Shown here one piece after another: positions 58,613-64,000 of a DNA stretch of 64,000 nt. Under the pieces are notes generated by a model, which did not search any database, had not been told where the DNA came from, and saw nothing but the letters and a program-made list of their open reading frames with translations. How positions within the stretch are numbered: the first letter of the stretch is position 1; the number at the start of each line of letters is the position of its first letter. The translations under genes and the position numbers were made by a program. This DNA comes from Cupriavidus sp. D39. Lineage in GTDB: Bacteria > Pseudomonadota > Gammaproteobacteria > Burkholderiales > Burkholderiaceae. The DNA lies in contig NZ_JAPNLE010000009.1 in assembly GCF_026627925.1 (NCBI RefSeq), positions 4,712,001-4,776,000 on the forward strand, in the 5' to 3' direction.

Positions 58613-59332
58613 TCAGGCCAGGCCCAGCGCGCGGCGCTGGTGCGCCACCAGTTCGGCGATGCCTTGCTCCGCGATGCGCGTCATGGCATCGAGATCGGGA
58701 CGGCTGAACGGCACGCCTTCGGCGGTGCCTTGCACTTCGACAAAGCCGCCGCTGCCGGTCATCACCACGTTCATGTCGGTGTCACAGTTGCTGTCTTCGG
58801 CATAGTCCAGGTCGAGCACGGCCACGCCATCCACCATGCCGACCGACACGGCGGCAACGAAGTCGCGGATTGGGCTGGCTTTGATCTGGCCTTCGCGCAG
58901 CATGGCGGAGACGGCGTCATGGGCGGCCACGAAGGCACCGGTGATGGCCGCGGTGCGGGTGCCGCCATCGGCCTGCAGCACATCGCAGTCCAGGTGGATG
59001 GTGAATTCGCCCAGCGCGGACAGATCGAACACCGAGCGCATGGCGCGGCCGATCAGGCGCTGGATTTCCTGCGTGCGCCCGGTCTGCTTGCCGCGGGCGG
59101 CCTCACGGTCCGAGCGCGTGTGGGTGGCGCGCGGCAGCATGCCGTACTCGGCGGTGACCCAGCCTTCGCCGCTGCCCTTCTTGTGGGGAGGCACCTTGGC
59201 CAGCACGCTGGCGGTGCACAGCACCTTGGTATCGCCAAAGGCACTCAGGACAGCACCTTCGGCGTGACGGGTGTAGTGGCGGGTCAGGGTAATAGGGCGC
59301 AGCGCATCGGCTGCGCGTCCGCTGGATCGCAT
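58613..59332 (-). CDS. rph: ribonuclease PH
   Basis: A 239-residue phosphorolytic 3'-5' exoribonuclease that trims tRNA 3' ends ([29 protein letters not shown] in parts, [52 protein letters not shown] in parts, [20 protein letters not shown]). Complete. First gene of rph-rdgB-hemW. Confidence 0.97.
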   Translation of the reverse strand: MRSSGRAADALRPITLTRHYTRHAEGAVLSAFGDTKVLCTASVLAKVPPHKKGSGEGWVTAEYGMLPRATHTRSDREAARGKQTGRTQEIQRLIGRAMRSVFDLSALGEFTIHLDCDVLQADGGTRTAAITGAFVAAHDAVSAMLREGQIKASPIRDFVAAVSVGMVDGVAVLDLDYAEDSNCDTDMNVVMTGSGGFVEVQGTAEGVPFSRPDLDAMTRIAEQGIAELVAHQRRALGLA

Positions 59333-59513
59333 GTGGGGGTTTTCTCGGGAATCGGTTCAGGACCGGATTTTAACGCCGCAGGGCGCCGCGTGCGCGTCCG
59401 GCATCAATTCCCCCACAGGGAACCGCGAATTCCCGCGTCATTGCGGCGCGGGCGGTACTTTAGCCCGGAATCACGCCGGTTTCAGGGGCGGGCGCCGCCG
59501 CGCTAGCTCAGCC

Positions 59514-60428
59514 TCAGCGCATGAAATTGCTGGTCTTGTCGATCGCTGCGCGGATCTCGGCGATGGAGCGCTCGATCTCCTCCTCGGAGAGCAGGTCGGT
59601 ATCGCCGCCATTGTTCTCCAGGATCGAGGTGGTGAACGTATTGAGCGGCAGGGTCTCGGTGGCGACCGAGTCCTCATTGGACAGTTGGGCGTCGAGCTCC
59701 CACATCATGGCGATGGCGGTCGTGTTGTCGGCGCCGTCGCCGGCATTGTGCAGTGCCTGCTCGATCAGGTCCGGAATCGCATGCACCACGGACAGGTTGG
59801 TGACCTTCTCCACCAGCAGTTGCTCTTCGATGCTGCCCCACAGCCCGTCGGAGCACAGCAGGGCCACGTCGCCCGGCTCCAGCCGCAGCGGGCCGCCGAT
59901 ATCGATCAGCGGCAGGTTGGGCGAGCCGAGGCAGTTGTAGAGCTTGTTGCGCTCGGGGTGGTTGGCCACCTCCATCGGCAGCACGCGCTCCTGCTGCAGC
60001 AGGTTCTCGATCTTGGAGTGGTCGCGCGTGCGGGTCAGCAGATTGCCTTTGCGCACCAGGTAGAGCCGCGAATCGCCGGCGTGGGCCCAGTGGATCTGGC
60101 CGTTCTGGACCAGGCAGCAGACCACGGTGGTACGCGGGACGTCGGCCAGCTGGTTGGCTTCGGCATAGCGATGGATTTCCCGGTGGGCCAGCATGATGGT
60201 GTCCTGCAGGAAATCGGCAGGATTGCGGATCGAGGGCCGGGCCTGGGCCTGGAACTGGCGTGCCAGGGTCTGCAAGGCTTGTTGCGCGGCGACTTCGCCT
60301 AGCGCGTGGCCGCCCAGGCCATCGGCCAGCACCATCAACAGGGCATCCCGCGTGAAGCAATAGCCCATGCGGTCCTGGTTGATGCGGCGGCCGCCTTTTC
60401 TGCTTTCCTGGTAGACGGAGAATCGCAT
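59514..60428 (-). CDS. PP2C family serine/threonine phosphatase
   Basis: A 304-residue cytoplasmic PPM/PP2C phosphatase. Metal-binding motifs are NQDRMGY, LADGLGGHALGE, WAHAGDSRLYLVR, VALLCSDGLWG and DGADNTTAIAMMW. The C-terminal 50 residues are acidic and helical (LLSEEEIERSIAEIRAA). It is immediately downstream of a Hanks-type kinase gene on the same strand, so it probably reverses that kinase's phosphorylations. Confidence 0.93.
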   Translation of the reverse strand: MRFSVYQESRKGGRRINQDRMGYCFTRDALLMVLADGLGGHALGEVAAQQALQTLARQFQAQARPSIRNPADFLQDTIMLAHREIHRYAEANQLADVPRTTVVCCLVQNGQIHWAHAGDSRLYLVRKGNLLTRTRDHSKIENLLQQERVLPMEVANHPERNKLYNCLGSPNLPLIDIGGPLRLEPGDVALLCSDGLWGSIEEQLLVEKVTNLSVVHAIPDLIEQALHNAGDGADNTTAIAMMWELDAQLSNEDSVATETLPLNTFTTSILENNGGDTDLLSEEEIERSIAEIRAAIDKTSNFMR

Positions 60429-60670
60429 GGTGGCTGTAGGGGGTCAGTTCTTGAGAGACGGCGGCGCCATCTGCGCGCCCCACCGGCACAGCGTGCGGGC
60501 GGGCCGCGAGGCGACGGTTCTCATCATAGTTGTTAATGGTGGCAGAGGGTGGCGCAGGGAGGAGGTCTGCACACGGCGCATGGAGGGCGCTTCTGTGCTT
60601 TATTCGCCGCTCGAGCCGGCCTCCTTGGCCTGGATGGCGGCGGCAGGTTCCTCGCGCTTGCGCAGCAGCG

Positions 60671-61651
60671 TCAGGAACCGGCTTGCGAGGGGCGCTCGGC
60701 GGCGGCGGCCGCGGCGGGCGCGGCCGCCTGCTCGCCCAGTGCATTGGTCTGTTCGCGCAACTCCTTTTGCAGCCGGAACACGCTCTGCGGCCGCTCGGAC
60801 GGGGTCAGGCGCAGGCACCATTCGACCAGGTCAACCAGGCCGTTGGTATAGCTGGCGCGCAGCCGCGTGATGGAGTCCGCCATGCGGTCGTCCTTCTCGC
60901 GCTGGTTGGCCTCCTGGGGCGGCATGCCGGCCATGCAGGCATAGAGCGTGGCGCCGAGGCTGTAGATGTCGGTCCACGGCCCCAGTTCGGAATGCTTGCC
61001 GTACAGTTCCGGCGCGGCAAAGCCCGGCGTGTACATGGGCTGGAAGCGCGCCGCTTCCATGGTCAGGATCTGGCGGGCGGCGCCAAAATCCAGCAGGATG
61101 GGCGATTCGTCTTCGCGCAGGTAGATGTTGCCGGGCTTGATATCCAGGTGCAGCAGCTTGTGGATATGCACCTCGCGCAGGCCGCTCATCAGGTCGTGGA
61201 AGACCTTGCGGATGAAGTGTTCGCGCAGCACCTTGGCGCGGCCTTGCTGGCGCGCGTGCAGGATGTGTTCCTGCAGCGTCTTGCCCAGCTCGTAGTTCAT
61301 CACCATGTAGACGGTGGAATTCTCACGGAAGAAATTCACCACGCGCACCACGCTGGGATGCGAAATCTTCGCCAGCGAGCGGCCTTCCTCAAAGAAATAC
61401 TTGAGCCCCAGCCGGAACGACGCCGCGCTTTCCTCGGGCACCACGGGGATCAGTTCGCCAGGCTTGCGGCGTGCCAGCGACGACGGCAGGTACTCCTTGA
61501 TCGCGACAGGGGAGCCGGTCTCGTCGGTAGCTAGGTAGACGAAACTGAACCCCCCGCTGGCCAACTTCTTTACAATACGATAGTTGGACAGCAGCGTGCC
61601 GATGGGCAGCGGTGCGCTCTTTGGAGGTGATGCGCCCTTTGGCTCTGTCAT
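60671..61651 (-). CDS. Hanks-type serine/threonine protein kinase (C-terminus probably frameshifted)
   Basis: A soluble 326-residue eukaryotic-like kinase. Subdomains: glycine loop LASGGFSFVYLA, VAIKEYLPSSLARR (ATP lysine), MVMNYELGKTLQEHI, catalytic loop LLHLDIKPGNIYL (HLD in place of HRD, so an arginine-less catalytic loop), LLDFGAAR, TPGFAAPELYG, WTDIYSLGATLYACMAG. The frame stops at 60671 after ERPSQAGS. One extra base in GGGG 60689-60692 would instead give ERPLASRFLTLLRKREEPA and a stop at 60600, a more natural basic tail. Start ATG 61651. Pairs with the PP2C gene. Confidence 0.9.
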   Translation of the reverse strand: MTEPKGASPPKSAPLPIGTLLSNYRIVKKLASGGFSFVYLATDETGSPVAIKEYLPSSLARRKPGELIPVVPEESAASFRLGLKYFFEEGRSLAKISHPSVVRVVNFFRENSTVYMVMNYELGKTLQEHILHARQQGRAKVLREHFIRKVFHDLMSGLREVHIHKLLHLDIKPGNIYLREDESPILLDFGAARQILTMEAARFQPMYTPGFAAPELYGKHSELGPWTDIYSLGATLYACMAGMPPQEANQREKDDRMADSITRLRASYTNGLVDLVEWCLRLTPSERPQSVFRLQKELREQTNALGEQAAAPAAAAAAERPSQAGS

Positions 61652-61829
61652 AGGATTCGGGACCTTGATTGCCTCCGGATTGTCCTGACTAATCGATGAC
61701 TTGTAAAGAACACTATAGCGGCCATTTTGGCCTCTCTTTTCGGCGTTCAACCAGCGTGGTTGCGGGGCTGCCGGCTCCCCAGGCTGTTTGAAGCCAAGCG
61801 GCCAGATGGCCATTTCACGAGACTACTCA

Positions 61830-62771
61830 ATGATCCACAGCATGACAGGCTACGGCCTGGCGACGCGCCAGGCGCCGCTGACGGACGCGCAAGGCGCGCC
61901 CACCGGCAGGACCGCATCCGTTTCGGTGGAGTTCCGCACGGTCAATTCGCGATTCCTCGACCTGTTTTTCCGGGCTCCCGAAGAATGCCGAGCCTTCGAG
62001 CCGGCGCTGCGGGAAATGCTCATGGCGAAGCTGTCGCGCGGCAAGCTGGAATGCCGCATCAACCTGCAGCGCGCCGATGCCGGCGCCGGCGGCACCACGC
62101 TGGCGCTCAACGATGCCTTGCTGGCGCAGATCCGCTCGATCGAGGCCACGGTAGCGGGCACCTTCACCGAGGCGGGCTCGCTGCGCATGGGCGAGATCCT
62201 GCGCTGGCCCGGCGTGCTGGTGGAACCCGAATTGTCGCAGGACGCCCTGCGCGAGGCCGTGACGGGCGCGGCCAAGGAAGCGCTGGGCCAGTTGCTGGAA
62301 GCGCGCCGCCGCGAGGGTGACGCGCTCAAGGCCACCTTGGACGAGCGCATCGAATCCATGCTGGCCATCGTCGAGCGCCTCACGCCGACCATCCCGCAAC
62401 TGATCGCCCACCACCAGGACAAGCTCACCGAGCGCCTGCAGGAGGCCTTCAACCTGGTCGCGCCCGGTGGCATGCCCTCGATGAGCCGCGATGAAATCGG
62501 CGAGCGCATCCGCCAGGAAGCCACGGTCTATGGCATCCGCATCGATATCGCCGAAGAGTTGTCGCGCCTGCAGGCCCACCTGAACGAAACCAGCCATATC
62601 CTCAAGAAGGGCGGGCAGGTTGGCAAGCGGCTCGATTTCATGATGCAGGAGCTCAACCGCGAAGCGAACACGCTGGGCTCCAAATCAGCGGCCAAAGAAC
62701 TGGCCGATGCCGCCATGGAACTCAAACTGCTGATCGAGCAGATGCGAGAACAGATTCAGAACCTAGAATAA
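61830..62771 (+). CDS. YicC family endoribonuclease
   Basis: A 313-residue YicC protein, a family of endoribonucleases linked to small-RNA decay. Signatures: MIHSMTGYG start, [33 protein letters not shown], and the C-terminal [25 protein letters not shown] block ([20 protein letters not shown]). The ATG at 61830 is the universal family start. Six bp upstream of gmk, so co-transcribed. Confidence 0.95.
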   Translation: MIHSMTGYGLATRQAPLTDAQGAPTGRTASVSVEFRTVNSRFLDLFFRAPEECRAFEPALREMLMAKLSRGKLECRINLQRADAGAGGTTLALNDALLAQIRSIEATVAGTFTEAGSLRMGEILRWPGVLVEPELSQDALREAVTGAAKEALGQLLEARRREGDALKATLDERIESMLAIVERLTPTIPQLIAHHQDKLTERLQEAFNLVAPGGMPSMSRDEIGERIRQEATVYGIRIDIAEELSRLQAHLNETSHILKKGGQVGKRLDFMMQELNREANTLGSKSAAKELADAAMELKLLIEQMREQIQNLE

Positions 62772-62776
62772 TCATC

Positions 62777-63430
62777 ATGAGTGAAACGTCGTCCCACGTC
62801 GCCATCGACACCGCCTACCCCGGCAACCTGTTCATGGTGGTGGCGCCTTCCGGCGCCGGCAAGTCCACCCTGGTCAACGCGCTGCTGGCGCAGGACCAGG
62901 CCATTCGCCTGTCCATCTCGCATACCACCCGCGCGCCGCGTCCCGGCGAGCAGGATGGCCGCGAATACCACTTCACCACCGTGGACGCCTTTCGCGCGGC
63001 GCGCGATCGCGGCGAATTCCTCGAGTGGGCGGAAGTACATGGCAACTACTACGCCACCTCGCGGGTGTGGATCGAGCAACAGATGGCCCAGGGCAACGAT
63101 GTGCTGCTGGAAATCGACTGGCAGGGCGCGCAGCAGGTGCACCAGCGCTTTTCCAACGCCATGGAGATCTTCATCCTGCCGCCGTCGCTGCAAGCGCTCG
63201 AAGAGCGCCTGAAAAAGCGCGGCCAGGACGAGCCCAACGTGATCGTGCGCCGCCTGCTGGCAGCCGGCAGCGAGATGGCGCACGCGTCCGAGTCGGACTA
63301 TGTCATCATCAACGAGGTTTTCGAGCAGGCGCTCGAACAGCTGCGCAGCGTCATACGTGCTACCCGTCTGCGGTTTTCGTCGCAAAAAGCGCGTCACGCC
63401 GACCTCTTCATCGAGCTCGGTATTCATTGA
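62777..63430 (+). CDS. gmk: guanylate kinase
   Basis: A 217-residue GMP kinase ([23 protein letters not shown]-loop, [22 protein letters not shown] in parts, [29 protein letters not shown]). Complete. Lies 5 bp after yicC and upstream of rpoZ; the trio gmk-rpoZ-spoT links guanine nucleotides to ppGpp control. Confidence 0.98.
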   Translation: MSETSSHVAIDTAYPGNLFMVVAPSGAGKSTLVNALLAQDQAIRLSISHTTRAPRPGEQDGREYHFTTVDAFRAARDRGEFLEWAEVHGNYYATSRVWIEQQMAQGNDVLLEIDWQGAQQVHQRFSNAMEIFILPPSLQALEERLKKRGQDEPNVIVRRLLAAGSEMAHASESDYVIINEVFEQALEQLRSVIRATRLRFSSQKARHADLFIELGIH

Positions 63431-63514
63431 GTCGGAGCGCGGCGGGAACGTTTCTTGCCGCGTGCTGTAAAATAGCCGGCATCGCATAAGGTTTTGTCCC
63501 GAGGTGGATTTGAT

Positions 63515-63718
63515 ATGGCGCGTATTACCGTCGAAGATTGTCTGAAACACATCCCGAATCGTTTCGAGCTCGCGCTCGCGGCGACCTACCGGGCCCGTCA
63601 GTTGGTGCAGGGTCACACTCCCAAGGTCGAGGCCAAGGACAAGCCCACGGTTGTGGCGCTGCGTGAAATCGCCTCGGGCCAGATCGGCATCGAGATGCTC
63701 AAGAAGGTACCGACCTGA
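63515..63718 (+). CDS. rpoZ: RNA polymerase omega subunit
   Basis: A 67-residue omega ([30 protein letters not shown] in parts, [15 protein letters not shown]). It aids RNAP assembly and ppGpp binding. ATG 63515 with a GAGGTGG site. Between gmk and spoT. Confidence 0.98.
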   Translation: MARITVEDCLKHIPNRFELALAATYRARQLVQGHTPKVEAKDKPTVVALREIASGQIGIEMLKKVPT

Positions 63719-63828
63719 TTTACGGGCGGCGGTGGCCAGTCCTAGCAACGCGTACCTTTGCATTGAGACTCTGCTAACGTACCTGTTCGCTTACTCGCTT
63801 AACCAGCCAGATTACAGAAGCCGCCCAC

Positions 63829-64000
63829 ATGTCTTCCTCCCAGCCTTCCTCCCCTGTCGCGACGGCAAGCCCCACGGCCACGCCGGCGCGATCGCGCGGA
63901 GAAGCCCCTGGTGAGGCGAGTGGCGATGCAGTGCCACCCGTTCAGCGCAAACGCGCCGCGCCCGGTCAGTCGAGCGTGACCGCGCGTACCGGCGCTCCCA
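63829..64000 (+). CDS. spoT: bifunctional (p)ppGpp synthetase/hydrolase (N-terminal extension only)
   Basis: The window ends 57 codons into this gene. Visible residues are a low-complexity Ser/Pro/Ala/Thr start (MSSSQPSSPVATASPTA) then RGEAPGEASGDAV. No catalytic motif is visible. The assignment rests on synteny (gmk-rpoZ-spoT is conserved in Burkholderiaceae, where SpoT has such an extension), so it is inference. Confidence 0.7.
   Translation, partial: MSSSQPSSPVATASPTATPARSRGEAPGEASGDAVPPVQRKRAAPGQSSVTARTGAP

Overview
The window is a GC-rich (roughly two-thirds G+C by eye) stretch of a betaproteobacterial main chromosome. Gene content and order point to Burkholderiaceae, most likely Cupriavidus: rpsP-rimM-trmD-rplS, hemF-nadD-rsfS-rlmH-maf-rng, yicC with gmk-rpoZ-spoT, dnaE beside LPS genes and msbA, and several Bug-type (TctC) solute-binding proteins. 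Genus assignment is inference from protein style and synteny, not from a database search.

Layout. 1-5.7 kb: dadA (cut by the window edge) divergent from an Lrp regulator, a radical SAM gene behind a near-perfect LexA box, a LysR regulator, a TM2 membrane protein, a small secreted protein, and a PQQ-dependent sugar dehydrogenase homologue. 5.8-8.3 kb: ribosomal/tRNA-modification operon rpsP-rimM-trmD-rplS with a promoter and terminator. 8.3-13.6 kb: CoA-type Nudix hydrolase, trhO, dnaE. 13.7-18.7 kb: LPS genes (two glycosyltransferases, O-antigen ligase, msbA). 18.8-21.6 kb: AhpD-like protein, CPA2 antiporter, lipoprotein, and a remnant of a sterol desaturase. 21.6-29.2 kb, all minus strand: rng, maf, rlmH, rsfS, nadD, hemF, purD, yebC. 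29.5-38.4 kb: HerA-like ATPase, DUF3149 peptide, upp, a Bug protein, acyltransferase, DMT transporter, SDR, mgsA, quinone oxidoreductase, DUF1232 protein. 38.7-43.6 kb: BMP-type nucleoside/purine ABC transporter. 44-49.2 kb: pirin and an osmoprotectant ABC transporter. 49.25-49.7 kb: two copies of an intergenic repeat. 49.7-55 kb: D-glucarate catabolism (KGSA dehydrogenase, GntR regulator, gudD, Bug protein) with two matching candidate operators. 55-64 kb: small HExxH protein, tRNA-Ser(UGA), glycine-zipper lipoprotein, hemW-rdgB-rph, PP2C phosphatase/Ser-Thr kinase pair, yicC, gmk, rpoZ and the start of spoT.

A striking property of the sequence itself is that at least eight genes, including the essential dnaE and trmD, are broken by small losses, mostly next to or inside short homopolymer runs. 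Restoring one base (two in one ABC permease) re-joins each protein. This pattern looks like sequencing/assembly error rather than gene decay, so I annotate these genes as single CDSs.

I found no CRISPR array, prophage, insertion sequence, secondary-metabolite cluster or clearly new multi-gene system. The best leads are regulatory: the LexA box on the radical SAM gene, the paired glucarate operators, and a strong promoter with a roughly 420-nt leader before the osmoprotectant operon.
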